Positions 1-7,550 of a stretch of 40,022 nucleotides of DNA are shown here, one piece after another. This stretch comes from a virus. Positions within the stretch are counted from its first letter, which is position 1, and every line of letters starts with the position of its first letter. The notes below the pieces were generated by a model. It was given only the letters and a program-made list of their open reading frames with translations, did not search any database and was not told the DNA's origin. The position numbers and the translations under genes are program-made. The stretch spans positions 1 through 40,022 of IMG/VR virus record IMGVR_UViG_3300028666_000062. One strand, 5' to 3'.

Positions 1-1
1 G

Positions 2-271
2 GCCGACCTCTACGAGGCCAACCTCTCCAGGGCCGACCTCTCCAGGGCCGACCTCTCCGGGGCCAACCTCTCCAGGGCCGACCTCTCCGGGGCCAACCTC
101 TACGAGGCCGACCTCTCCGGGGCCAACCTCTCCGGGGCCAACCTCTACGAGGCCAACCTCTCCGGGGCCAACCTCTACGAGGCCAACCTCTCCAGGGCCG
201 ACCTCTCCAGGGCCGACCTCTCCGGGGCCAACCTCTCCAGGGCCGACCTCTCCGGGGCCAACCTCTACGAG
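2..271 (+). repeat. 15-bp tandem repeat, 18 units, coding for the pentapeptide repeats
   Basis: Eighteen consecutive 15-base units of the form GCC(A/G)ACCTCT(A/C)C(A/G)(A/G)G run without interruption. Units differ only at a few positions, giving AD or AN followed by LSR, LSG or LYE. The near-perfect DNA identity, beyond what the protein repeat needs, suggests recent expansion by slippage or unequal recombination. The array probably continues to the left of the window. Confidence 0.9.
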
Positions 272-634
272 GCCAAGAACTTTAACCCCGACGAATATCG
301 CCGTGTGTTTTGGATTATCCCCGAAGTCGGGGCCTTCACGGCCTGGAAGAAACTGGCCGAGGGCATTGTTGCCAAGATCGAGATTCCAGCCAAAGCCAAG
401 CGTACCGCGAGCTTACAGGGGCGTAAGTGCCGAGCCGAATACGTCAAGGTTCTAGCGCTCTACGATTCGGTCGGCAAGACGGTTACGGGGCCGGGAATCG
501 GGATGCATGACGGAACGAAGTATCCGGTTGGGAAGATCGTTCGCGCCGATTCGTTCGATGATTCCGTATTCGTAGAATGCTCGCACGGCATACATTTTTT
601 CCTGTGCCGTAGCGAGGCTCAGAACTATGGCTAA
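2..634 (+). CDS. Pentapeptide-repeat protein with C-terminal DUF5758-like domain (5' end missing)
   Basis: The frame is open from base 2 to the stop at 634, so the N-terminus lies outside the window. The first 90 visible residues are 18 perfect pentapeptide repeats of the A(D/N)Lxx type ([15 protein letters not shown]), which form a right-handed quadrilateral beta-helix. About 120 residues follow that resemble the domain often found after phage pentapeptide repeats (DUF5758 from memory): an Ile-Pro-x-x-Ala-Lys-Arg-Thr segment, then GRKCRAEY and a closing ECSHGIHFF motif. Some pentapeptide proteins (Qnr, MfpA) mimic DNA and bind gyrase; whether this one does is unknown. It is the first visible gene of the plus-strand block. 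Confidence 0.75.
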   Translation, partial: ADLYEANLSRADLSRADLSGANLSRADLSGANLYEADLSGANLSGANLYEANLSGANLYEANLSRADLSRADLSGANLSRADLSGANLYEAKNFNPDEYRRVFWIIPEVGAFTAWKKLAEGIVAKIEIPAKAKRTASLQGRKCRAEYVKVLALYDSVGKTVTGPGIGMHDGTKYPVGKIVRADSFDDSVFVECSHGIHFFLCRSEAQNYG

Positions 635-725
635 TATCAGGCTCGAAGGCACCGCCTGTGGCGTCCGGGTGTTCCCCCCGGCGCTGGGCAGCGCGCCAGC
701 CAAGAAAGAAGGCGACGATGCCTGA
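627..725 (+). CDS. Possible 32-aa small protein
   Basis: An ATG at 627 overlaps the stop of the pentapeptide gene by 8 bases, and the frame ends with TGA at 725. The peptide begins [12 protein letters not shown] and ends with a charged KKEGDD stretch. Support is only positional: it fills the space between two genes and overlaps both, as most genes here do. No family is recognised. Confidence 0.3.
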   Translation: MANIRLEGTACGVRVFPPALGSAPAKKEGDDA

Positions 726-816
726 TCGCGACACAAGGCTTGGTCTGTGCGTTATTTTCGGAACCGCTGCCCTTTTTCTCCTAGCATCCTATCTGCTGCA
801 TTGGGGGAGTAAATGA
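718..816 (+). CDS. 32-aa single-pass membrane microprotein
   Basis: ATG at 718, stop TGA at 814-816. After a short polar start (MPDRDTR) the peptide is one hydrophobic helix of about 20 residues ending in LLHW. Its stop overlaps the ATG of the next gene (ATGA at 813-816), the coupling signature used across this phage, which supports it being translated. The function is unknown. Confidence 0.5.
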   Translation: MPDRDTRLGLCVIFGTAALFLLASYLLHWGSK

Positions 817-1871
817 GCGAGCTAGGCCTGAAGGCGAAAACCATCGCCGCGCATTGGGCCGACGTTATGGGCGTTACTGCGGCATTCACTGTGCAGACAG
901 GCTCGTTCGACGGCTTGCCCGAGGAGGCTCGTGCGACAGGCGACGAGTACGGGGCTACGTTCTCCGCGCCGTCGGGCGGCGAGTTCATCGTCTGCATATC
1001 GGACAAGTGCCCCGCAGAAAAACTTGTAGAGGTCATCGTCCACGAACTCGTCCACGTTCATACGTTCTCGCAGAGCGGGGCTGACGTGCGTGAGGCGATG
1101 GAGGTCGCGACCGAACTTGCGGCGCAACTCGTTCGGGGAAACGCCGCGCTCTGCGACCGCGTAGAAGAACTCACCAGAGAACGCGATGCCCTCATGGTTA
1201 GAGTCATAGACGGCATATATCGTGAGGCGTCGCAGCAAGCGAAAATCGACGACCTTCGCGCCGTCGTGGAGAAGGTGCGGGCGCTCGTCGCGAAGTGGCA
1301 CTACCCCAAGCCTAAAGGCGACGCTGCGAAGTTATTTGGTATGGCGCTAGAGACAGCGCGTAACGATATCCTCGCTCTTCTCCCTGCTCCCGTAGACGAG
1401 CAACAAGATGTATCGGGGGCCGTGTCCCGTCCGTTTCAAGCGGGCACGGTTCTCCAAACCTCGCGCCCGGCCGAGGCTGATACAAGCCGGGCTCCCGCTG
1501 CCGAGAACGCCTCCCTTCGCGTCGTCGTGGATGCAGTGCTGAGAGCAGCACGCGAGCAGTACGACGACGCGGAAAAACGATTGATGCTCGAACTCGACGG
1601 GCGTGCGGAGACAACGCGCTTCGGCGTCATGCTGCATCCGTCCGTCATCCTCGCCCTGCTCCCGCCCGCTGCCGAGCAAGCCGCGAAGCCCGCGACAATC
1701 CGCCCCGACTTGGTTCGCGAGATACTCCGCAACGCCGCGCTCTCAGACCAAGCAAAGCTCTCGAACATCGACGTTCTATGCGCCGGGGCAGAGATGGTGG
1801 ACGACGCCGCGAGGCCCGAGCCAAGTGCAGAGCAGCGGCGACGAGTACCACTGATTTGGCCGTTGGTGTAG
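813..1871 (+). CDS. Hypothetical protein with an HEXXH motif (possible zinc peptidase)
   Basis: 352 residues. Residues 77-81 read HELVH, followed by another His at 83, inside a hydrophobic segment (VEVIVHELVHVH). This is the zinc-binding helix of many metallopeptidases; E97 or E101 could be the third ligand. The N-terminal 100 residues look like the compact domain. The rest is helical with a coiled-coil-like stretch around 110-140 and two related segments that each end in LALLP, suggesting an internal duplication. The start is fixed by the ATGA overlap with the preceding microprotein. No signal peptide is seen, so action would be in the cytoplasm. The motif alone does not prove activity. Confidence 0.5.
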   Translation: MSELGLKAKTIAAHWADVMGVTAAFTVQTGSFDGLPEEARATGDEYGATFSAPSGGEFIVCISDKCPAEKLVEVIVHELVHVHTFSQSGADVREAMEVATELAAQLVRGNAALCDRVEELTRERDALMVRVIDGIYREASQQAKIDDLRAVVEKVRALVAKWHYPKPKGDAAKLFGMALETARNDILALLPAPVDEQQDVSGAVSRPFQAGTVLQTSRPAEADTSRAPAAENASLRVVVDAVLRAAREQYDDAEKRLMLELDGRAETTRFGVMLHPSVILALLPPAAEQAAKPATIRPDLVREILRNAALSDQAKLSNIDVLCAGAEMVDDAARPEPSAEQRRRVPLIWPLV

Positions 1872-1877
1872 GTCATT

Positions 1878-2082
1878 GTGCTGGCTCTCTTGGGTAAAGC
1901 CGTTCTCATTAGCGCGACGTTCGTGAAGTTTAGTGACGGCGGAACGGGCGCGCTAATTCAGTATCGTATCTTGGGTAGCACGGCCGAATTGGGTCTACGC
2001 TTCCGCCCTATCGTTGCCTCCGTCGCAAGAGCAACTCGACGCCCTAGAGCAGAGCATCGAAGAAATGGAGCCGAAGGAGTGA
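1878..2082 (+). CDS. Small protein split by an apparent +1 frameshift near 2007
   Basis: A GTG at 1878 opens a frame reading MLALLGKAVLISATF and then a plausible globular stretch ending ELGLRFRP at about 2009. From there the same frame turns Arg-rich. The +1 frame reads LPPSQEQLDALEQSIEEM and stops with TGA at 2080-2082. That TGA overlaps the GTG of the next gene as GTGA, the usual junction here. The simplest reading is one 67- to 68-residue gene with an extra base near the CCC at 2006-2008, by mutation, sequence error or +1 recoding. No family is recognised. Confidence 0.4.
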
Positions 2083-2351
2083 ACCCGTGTGAAATCTGCG
2101 GGCAGTATATCTACCGCGACGGGTCGTTGCAAAACGACAACTTCCTGCACCTCTGCAATCAGTACGACCGCAACGTGTACGAGTGGATGCGCTCCAGAAG
2201 CGAGCACTGCCGACGCGACGGTTGTTCTTGCGCCTACAGCCACATCAAGGGCTTGTGCCGGAAGTGCGGTCATTTCACCGCGCAAGTCATGTTGCCTACT
2301 GGCATCGAGCAGGCAGAGGCCGCGCTGCCGAACCAGGACGGGGCGACGTGA
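2079..2351 (+). CDS. Cys-rich putative zinc-binding protein
   Basis: Starting at GTG 2079 the product has 90 residues. It carries CEIC near the N-terminus and CRRDGCSC, CAYSH and CRKCGH in the second half, so there are enough paired Cys and His residues for one or two zinc sites. The start is chosen because GTG overlaps the previous stop (GTGA) and AAGGAG lies at its 5' side, although that spacing is very short. A longer frame from 1878 is open but Arg-rich and belongs to the frameshifted neighbour. The stop overlaps the GTG of the polymerase gene. A nucleic-acid-binding role is a guess from the Cys pattern. Confidence 0.5.
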   Translation: MNPCEICGQYIYRDGSLQNDNFLHLCNQYDRNVYEWMRSRSEHCRRDGCSCAYSHIKGLCRKCGHFTAQVMLPTGIEQAEAALPNQDGAT

Positions 2352-4654
2352 GCGGTTGCGTCGCCTGTCCGCTGCACGAGAGTGCACTGACGGTGTGCGT
2401 GGCGGCGCGTGGGCCGGACGACGCGAAGGTGCTGATCGTCGGGCAGAATCCCGGCAAGGAAGAAGATTTGGACGGCCGCGCGTTCGTGGGGAAGTCCGGT
2501 CGCCTGTTGGATGCGATGCTCGCTGACGCGGGCTACGATCCCACACAAGTGCGCCTGACGAACGCCGTGCGATGCGTGACGCCGGACAACCGCGTCCCGT
2601 TCCCGTCGGAGTCGGCTGCCTGTTCGCACCACCTCAAGGCCGAGATACTCGCGCTCAAGCCCGACGTGATCATCGCGATGGGGGAAGTTGCGCTCAAGGC
2701 GCTCGTCGGCCCCATCGCGCTCGCGCGCGTACGGGGACAGGCACTGCCGCTCAAGGCCGCGTTCGAGTATGAGTGCGAAGTGTTCGCGACGTGGCACCCC
2801 GCGTTCGTCTTGCGTCGTCCGATGGCGCGCAGCACCGTCGTGAGTGATTTGCGCCGCGTGCGTGACCGTTTCAAAGCGCAGACCAAACAGGCGTGGAAGC
2901 CGTGGGTCCCCGGCGCGTCCCGTTTGTCCAAGCGCGAGCACCTCGCCTACGACATCGAGACGTACGGCGCGGACGGGAAGATTACGCCCGAGACGACGCA
3001 AGTGGCCGTGTGCGACGGCGTGCAGACGTTCGTGTCGATCCGGCACTTCGACGACATGCTCGACCAACTGACCTACGGCGCGCCGCTCATCGTCGGCCAC
3101 AACGCGTGGAAGTTCGACGACATCAAGACGGGCGTCGTGAGCGACTACGACACGATGGTCATGGCGTACCTCGACGACGAGACGCAGCCCTTAGGACTGG
3201 AGTCCCTGTGCGTCAAGTACTTTGGCGTGCGCGGATGGAAAGAAGATGCCGGGGCTCCGCTCGGGTCGCCCGTACTGGCCGCGTACAACGCGCGCGACGC
3301 TGCGCTGACGCACCGCCTGTTCCCGTTCCTGCGGGACAAGATCGGCGAACGCAGCATGAAGATCATCGACCACTGCATACGACCCGCGCACCGCGCCCTG
3401 ACGGCAGCGAGCGAACGCGGCGTGTGGATCGACCCCGACGCCGTCGAACAGGCACGCGTCGAGACGCAAAAGCTCCTGGACGAACGGCATGCCGCCGTGC
3501 TGCGTGAGGTCGAGAGGTGCGGGTTCCCGCCCCACTACTTCGACAAGGAACTCAAAACCAAAGTCAAGCACGTTCCGTTCAACCCGAACTCTAACGACCA
3601 CGTCGGCACGCTGCTGACCTGGCTCGGGTTCAAGCTCGGCACGACCAAAGAGGGCGACCCGAAGGTCGATAAGGAGACGCTCGTTTACATCGACCACCCA
3701 TTCGCCGTTGCCGAGCTAGCGTACCGGGAAGTCGCCAAGCGCATGAGTACCTACATCATCCCGTACGCGAAGATCGCGGCAACAGGTGACGGACGGGCCC
3801 ACCCGACCTTCAAGCTCACGGCGACCGACACCGGACGAAGTGCCGCGTCGGCACCCAACACGCAGAATCTGGATCGCAGTCTCAAGAAGATCAAGAACGC
3901 CCCGCCGGGCAGCGCGCTGCTCTCGGCCGACTATTCGTCCGTCGAGTTTCGCATGGGCGCGTTCATCGCGAACGAGCCGACCATCGTCAACAACTACACG
4001 GCGAACCACGAGTGGGACCCGCACACCTGGTTTGCCGCGCGCCTGTACGGCATGCCCGAGTTGGAAATCACGAAGGACTCCGAGGAGCGCCAAGAAGCAA
4101 AGTCGGCGAACTTCTCGCAACTCTACATGGGCAACGGCGCGACGATCCGCGATTACCTAGCACGCGAAATGGGTATGTTCGTCTCCGAGACGCGCGGGCA
4201 GGAAATCCACAACGCGTGGCACGCCGCATTCCCCGGCTGGAGCGCTTGGTACGACCGCGTGAAGGACGAGATGCTCGCCAACGGCTACGTCGAGGGGTTG
4301 ACCGGACAGCGCCGTCACTTCGGCGACCTGTCGCTGCTCAACCGCGTGCAGTTGCTTGAAGCGTGGCGGCAAGCCGTCAACTTCAAGGTCCAGAACTTCT
4401 GCGCGCACATCGCGTTCATCGCGCTCGGTGCGTGTCATGCTCACGGGTTGCCGGTCGTGGACTTCGTGCACGACGACATCAAGTTCGAGTTCGCGTCGCT
4501 CGAACAGGCGGAACAGGCAAAGCCGCTCATCCAGAAATGCATGGTCGACGAGCCGCTGCGCGTGCTGTGTGACGTGTTTGGCGTCGAGCCGACGGTGCCG
4601 CTCGGCATCGAGTTCTCACTGCAACAGTTGCCAGGCAGAAAACAGGCGGTTTAG
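2348..4654 (+). CDS. Uracil-DNA glycosylase (family 4-like) fused to family A DNA polymerase with 3'-5' exonuclease
   Basis: 768 residues from GTG 2348, which overlaps the previous stop. Residues 1-175 are a family 4-like UDG: C4 and C7, VGQNPG at 31-36 with EDLDGRAFVG following, C76 and C92 completing the Fe-S ligands, and TWHPAF at 148-153. Residues 198-330 are a DnaQ-like proofreading domain (DIE at 202-204, HNAWKFDD at 251-258, YNARD at 313-317). The polymerase follows: TDTGRSAASAPNTQN at 493-507, motif A DYSSVEFR at 528-535, motif B RQEAKSANFSQLYMG at 581-595, motif C VHDD at 707-710. Motif C is HDD rather than the usual HDE. The enzyme should replicate phage DNA; the glycosylase could remove uracil at or near the growing fork. 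Confidence 0.93.
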   Translation: MSGCVACPLHESALTVCVAARGPDDAKVLIVGQNPGKEEDLDGRAFVGKSGRLLDAMLADAGYDPTQVRLTNAVRCVTPDNRVPFPSESAACSHHLKAEILALKPDVIIAMGEVALKALVGPIALARVRGQALPLKAAFEYECEVFATWHPAFVLRRPMARSTVVSDLRRVRDRFKAQTKQAWKPWVPGASRLSKREHLAYDIETYGADGKITPETTQVAVCDGVQTFVSIRHFDDMLDQLTYGAPLIVGHNAWKFDDIKTGVVSDYDTMVMAYLDDETQPLGLESLCVKYFGVRGWKEDAGAPLGSPVLAAYNARDAALTHRLFPFLRDKIGERSMKIIDHCIRPAHRALTAASERGVWIDPDAVEQARVETQKLLDERHAAVLREVERCGFPPHYFDKELKTKVKHVPFNPNSNDHVGTLLTWLGFKLGTTKEGDPKVDKETLVYIDHPFAVAELAYREVAKRMSTYIIPYAKIAATGDGRAHPTFKLTATDTGRSAASAPNTQNLDRSLKKIKNAPPGSALLSADYSSVEFRMGAFIANEPTIVNNYTANHEWDPHTWFAARLYGMPELEITKDSEERQEAKSANFSQLYMGNGATIRDYLAREMGMFVSETRGQEIHNAWHAAFPGWSAWYDRVKDEMLANGYVEGLTGQRRHFGDLSLLNRVQLLEAWRQAVNFKVQNFCAHIAFIALGACHAHGLPVVDFVHDDIKFEFASLEQAEQAKPLIQKCMVDEPLRVLCDVFGVEPTVPLGIEFSLQQLPGRKQAV

Positions 4655-4663
4655 GATAAAGAC

Positions 4664-5602
4664 ATGAGCGACTTCCCTCTCGTCCTCTCCATGACGCAGT
4701 TCCAGCAGTACCGTCGGTGCCGCAAGAGCTTCGAGTACAGCGCCATTCGCGAGTACGATCCCGTTAAGACGAGCGAGGCCGCATCGGCGGGATCGTCGTT
4801 GCACAAGCTCCTGGAGCACGCCGCGCACAATGCAGGCAAGCTCCCCGCGTCGTGGGAGGACCCCGACATGCTCGCGGTCGCCAAGGAGTACCTCGCCAAG
4901 CGCCCGTTGCCCGAGGGCATCATCAGCGCCGAGAAAGGCTACTTCGCCGAAATCGCGCCGAACGTGTTCATTCGCGCGAGCTTCGACCTGGTCTATAAGG
5001 ACTGGCAGTTGGTGATTCGCGACTACAAGTCGTTCGCCAAGGCCCCGTCGCTCGACGCCGACTTCGACAACCAGGCGCAAGACTATCTGGTCGTCGCCGA
5101 AATGGCGCTCGGCACGACGGACGCGCGCTTCGAGTGGGAGTACATCCGTCGCGAACTCGGCCGCTTTCTGAGCGGCGGCAAGGGCAAGGAGGCCATCTGG
5201 ACGCCGTGGCCCGACGAGGACCGCTACATCCAACAGACGCTTGTCCTCTCCGACATCGAGCGTGAGACGATCAAGCGCGAACTCTACGACTGCGCGCTCG
5301 ACATTCAGCAGACCATCGAGAACGGACGGTTCTACCGTACCGGCCTCAAGAGCGGCCCGCACGGCTGCGAAGGCTGCTTTTATCGCGGCATTTGCCGGAC
5401 TGAGAAGCAGCACGGTGAACTTACCGAGCAGGACCTGGCGCTGCTCACGAACCCCTACGATCCGGCAGCGCGCCAGGATGCCGGAACGATCATCATGGAC
5501 CCGCGCGTCAAGCATTACGAGGCACGCGGGATCGCCACTTCGGATGCCGTGCTCGCCGTTTACGGCCCAACAGGCATCCAAAAAATAAAAGAAAGTGTGT
5601 AG
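4664..5602 (+). CDS. PD-(D/E)XK nuclease of the Cas4/RecB type with Fe-S cluster ligands
   Basis: 312 residues. The catalytic signature is complete: H47 (GSSLHKLL), D108 (FDLV), D120-Y-K122 (RDYKS) and a QxxxY-like NQAQDYL at 137-142. C19 with C235, C238 and C244 (CEGCFYRGIC) makes the four-Cys Fe-S site of Cas4/AddB-type nucleases. Such enzymes resect DNA ends and feed recombination; in phages they sit beside Sak4-type ATPases and SSBs, as here. GGATAAAG lies just upstream of the ATG. The 3' end is odd: it closes with AVYGPTG and an A-rich run (CCAAAAAATAAAAG) unlike the GC-rich surroundings, and the next gene reads on in the -1 frame. Confidence 0.85.
   Translation: MSDFPLVLSMTQFQQYRRCRKSFEYSAIREYDPVKTSEAASAGSSLHKLLEHAAHNAGKLPASWEDPDMLAVAKEYLAKRPLPEGIISAEKGYFAEIAPNVFIRASFDLVYKDWQLVIRDYKSFAKAPSLDADFDNQAQDYLVVAEMALGTTDARFEWEYIRRELGRFLSGGKGKEAIWTPWPDEDRYIQQTLVLSDIERETIKRELYDCALDIQQTIENGRFYRTGLKSGPHGCEGCFYRGICRTEKQHGELTEQDLALLTNPYDPAARQDAGTIIMDPRVKHYEARGIATSDAVLAVYGPTGIQKIKESV
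5579..5588 (+). repeat. 10-bp direct repeat, left copy (CAAAAAATAA)
   Basis: The same 10 bases recur at 6375-6384, 796 bases away. The two copies bracket the ATPase gene almost exactly, and both are AT-rich islands in GC-rich DNA. They could mark a past recombination that permuted the gene. Short A-runs also arise by chance. Confidence 0.5.
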
Positions 5603-5628
5603 CCATTCTCTATAGACTCGATGCCGAC

Positions 5629-6384
5629 TTGAACGGCACAGACTCCATTCAGTCCTACATCGACTCAGGTGCCGTCGTGAACCTGGAGTGTCCGACGTTC
5701 ACTGAGTTCGACAAGCACCGCCTGTCCTTGCAACAGACGGTGAAGCCGGGCGACTTCGTGTGCCTGGATACCGTAACTAAGATGCTCTCCACCACGCGCG
5801 CCGACCGGCAGGTGGGCAGCAACCCCGGCGAGCCCCTGTGGGACCCCGCCAAAGTCAACAAGTACTTCGGCGACAAGGAGTACCTGGCCGTCTACAACAT
5901 GGCGACGCAACTCGTCATGCGTGCGTTGCTCAACCTACGCGCACGCGGCGCGAAGATCATCGTGCTCGCGCACGAGGACGAAGTTACCGACGCGATGGCC
6001 GGGATGAAGATGGCTGGTCCTCAAGTCAATCCGGCGATGGTCGGAGAACTCATCGCGTCGTCGTCGGACGTGTTCCGTCTCGTCGCGCTCACCAATCCCG
6101 TCGTCAACGAGGCGGGCAAGGTGGTGTTCCCGGCCGACACGCGGGTGCTGTACCTGCGCCGGTCGGACTCGTATACGGCGAAGTTCCACGTCGCGCGCGA
6201 CCGTAGCGACAAGATTCCCAAAGCGCTCCCCAACCCGACGTTGCCCGCGTTGTGGGATACCCTCGGTAAAGTGTCGTCGTTCCTGACGGTGTACGCACAC
6301 CCGGGAGCGGGCAAAACGACGCTGATGGCAACGGCCACCGACAAACTACTGCCCACTAACACCAAACAAGAAAGCAAAAAATAA
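5629..6384 (+). CDS. RecA/Sak4-like ATPase with the Walker A loop at the C-terminus
   Basis: 251 residues if the TTG at 5629 is used. The frame is open further upstream and reads VAILYRLDADLNGTDS without any ATG or GTG, so the true start is unclear. Visible in order: a Walker B-like strand FVCLD at 43-47, the strand and sensor IIVLAHE at 110-116, and ARDRSDKIP at 189-197. All match the part of phage Sak4/AAA_24 ATPases that follows Walker A. The Walker A itself, HPGAGKTT at 224-231 preceded by strand SSFLTVYA, is near the C-terminus. In the known family that strand and loop start the protein. The gene lies between the nuclease and the SSB-like gene, the expected place for a single-strand annealing recombinase. 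Confidence 0.65.
   Translation: MNGTDSIQSYIDSGAVVNLECPTFTEFDKHRLSLQQTVKPGDFVCLDTVTKMLSTTRADRQVGSNPGEPLWDPAKVNKYFGDKEYLAVYNMATQLVMRALLNLRARGAKIIVLAHEDEVTDAMAGMKMAGPQVNPAMVGELIASSSDVFRLVALTNPVVNEAGKVVFPADTRVLYLRRSDSYTAKFHVARDRSDKIPKALPNPTLPALWDTLGKVSSFLTVYAHPGAGKTTLMATATDKLLPTNTKQESKK
6375..6384 (+). repeat. 10-bp direct repeat, right copy (CAAAAAATAA)
   Basis: Second copy of the 10 bases found at 5579-5588. It forms the last codons and the stop (TAA) of the ATPase gene, immediately before the SSB-like gene. Confidence 0.5.
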
Positions 6385-6386
6385 TC

Positions 6387-7046
6387 ATGGCAAAAGAAGA
6401 ACCCAAAGCCGTCCTTCTCTCCGACCTGTCCGCGTTCGGCGACCTGATTCCCCCGGGGATCGAGTTCGTCGCGAAGGCCACGAAGATCGACGCGAAGTCC
6501 ACCAAGGCCAACGAAGATGGGACCGGCGGCGGCAAGCCGTACCTGTCCATTTCGTTCTCGATTCTCAACGGTGACCACGAGGGGCTGGAGGCGACCAAAG
6601 CCTACTTCCTCTCCATCACCAAGTCCGGTAAGAACGGCAAGCTCTACGGCAAGGGCGTTTCCGAACTGTGCTCCGACTTGAACGCCATCGGCAAACCGTT
6701 GCCGAAGGATTACCCGTTCAAAATGGCACCGACGCTCGCCGACGTACAGGCGCTCTCGAAGCTCGTGGCCGAGCGCGTCAAGCCGTCGGTGACGCCGCGC
6801 ATCAAGTTCAAAACCGTCGCCGAGGGCGTGCAGAAGAAAGTCAAAGACGTCAACGGCAACGACGCGTGGGTCGACGACTTCAACGACGACGGCACGAAGA
6901 AAACGCGCACGAAGTACCTCATCATCGGTGCAGGTGCGGCGAGCGCGTTCGCCGAGCCGAAAATGCAGAACCCGCTCGGCGAAGGTCCCGACGAGGGTGC
7001 CACGTCTCCCGAGGTCGACGAGCAGGATGCCGTCAACCTTCTCTAA
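6387..7046 (+). CDS. Putative single-stranded DNA-binding protein
   Basis: 219 residues. The core (about 20-150) alternates beta strands and loops with a Gly-rich turn (GTGGGKPYL) and a later KTRTKYLIIG strand, as in the phage SSB-like families that accompany Sak4 ATPases. The C-terminus is acidic and ends in hydrophobic residues (DEQDAVNLL), the tail type SSBs use to recruit partners. The gene follows the ATPase by two bases and overlaps the VRR-NUC gene by 20. Function rests on context and tail, not on a recognised OB-fold motif. Confidence 0.55.
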   Translation: MAKEEPKAVLLSDLSAFGDLIPPGIEFVAKATKIDAKSTKANEDGTGGGKPYLSISFSILNGDHEGLEATKAYFLSITKSGKNGKLYGKGVSELCSDLNAIGKPLPKDYPFKMAPTLADVQALSKLVAERVKPSVTPRIKFKTVAEGVQKKVKDVNGNDAWVDDFNDDGTKKTRTKYLIIGAGAASAFAEPKMQNPLGEGPDEGATSPEVDEQDAVNLL

Positions 7047-7347
7047 CGAACGGGCCATGAAGGCCGCGATCCTTCGCCTGCTGCGCTCCAACGGCATCGT
7101 CTGTTGGAGCGCGGCGGCGGGGCCGTACTCCACGTCGGGGATTCCCGACATTCTCGGCGCGATGCCCGGCGGGCGGCTTCTCGCCATCGAGGTCAAAATG
7201 CCCGGCAAGAAGCCCACCAAGCTACAGGCGGCGCGTCTCGCCGACCTGGTCGCGGCAGGCGCGAACGCGTGGTGGACGGACAACATCGAGGACGTGAAAA
7301 ACTGGATCGAGACGTGGCAACAGGTAACAGAAATGAGGTTGGAGTGA
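7027..7347 (+). CDS. VRR-NUC domain nuclease
   Basis: 106 residues from ATG 7027. The whole protein is a VRR-NUC domain: SGIPDILG (catalytic Asp), LLAIEVKMPG (ExK) and KLQAARLADLVAAG, ending with a Trp-rich helix. This family, a PD-(D/E)XK branch found in FAN1 and many phages, cleaves branched or flapped DNA and probably helps resolve replication or recombination intermediates. An internal ATG at 7057 would give a 96-residue product that keeps all motifs. The TGA at 7345-7347 overlaps the next GTG. Confidence 0.85.
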   Translation: MPSTFSNERAMKAAILRLLRSNGIVCWSAAAGPYSTSGIPDILGAMPGGRLLAIEVKMPGKKPTKLQAARLADLVAAGANAWWTDNIEDVKNWIETWQQVTEMRLE

Positions 7348-7550
7348 AAACGAGGCATCATCTTACCGTCGCGCTCATCAACGCGGGCATGGAAGAACAG
7401 GACGCCGAGGCGCTCGCTCGCGAGGCGTACGCGACCGAGGACCCGCGCAAGTTCGTGCAAGTCATGCTGCAACAGGCAGAGGGCGAACTCACACGTCTCA
7501 CGATTGTCGCGAACGCGCTGCGGCACGTCACGGGAGAAGTATTCGTGTGA
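7344..7550 (+). CDS. 68-aa hypothetical protein
   Basis: GTG at 7344 overlaps the VRR-NUC stop (GTGA). The peptide is acidic and helical, with EEQDAEALAREAYATEDPRK in the first half and a hydrophobic last helix. Its stop overlaps the next GTG. No family is recognised. Position suggests an accessory to the recombination block. Confidence 0.5.
   Translation: MKTRHHLTVALINAGMEEQDAEALAREAYATEDPRKFVQVMLQQAEGELTRLTIVANALRHVTGEVFV

Noticed and set aside
1-280. CRISPR-like short repeat array
   Set aside because: Units are contiguous with no spacers and code for pentapeptide repeats in frame.
2183-2347. Upstream extension of the polymerase frame to 2183
   Set aside because: The extra residues overlap the Cys-rich gene in another frame and look random. 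GTG 2348 starts at the UDG domain and overlaps the stop.
2348-2890. UdgX-type suicide glycosylase
   Set aside because: The KRRIH insertion typical of UdgX is not present after the GxxPG motif. The family 4-like pattern fits better.
5560-5580. AVYGPTG at the nuclease C-terminus as a Walker A motif
   Set aside because: It lacks the GK(S/T) that must follow. It may be a relic, but it cannot bind phosphate as written.
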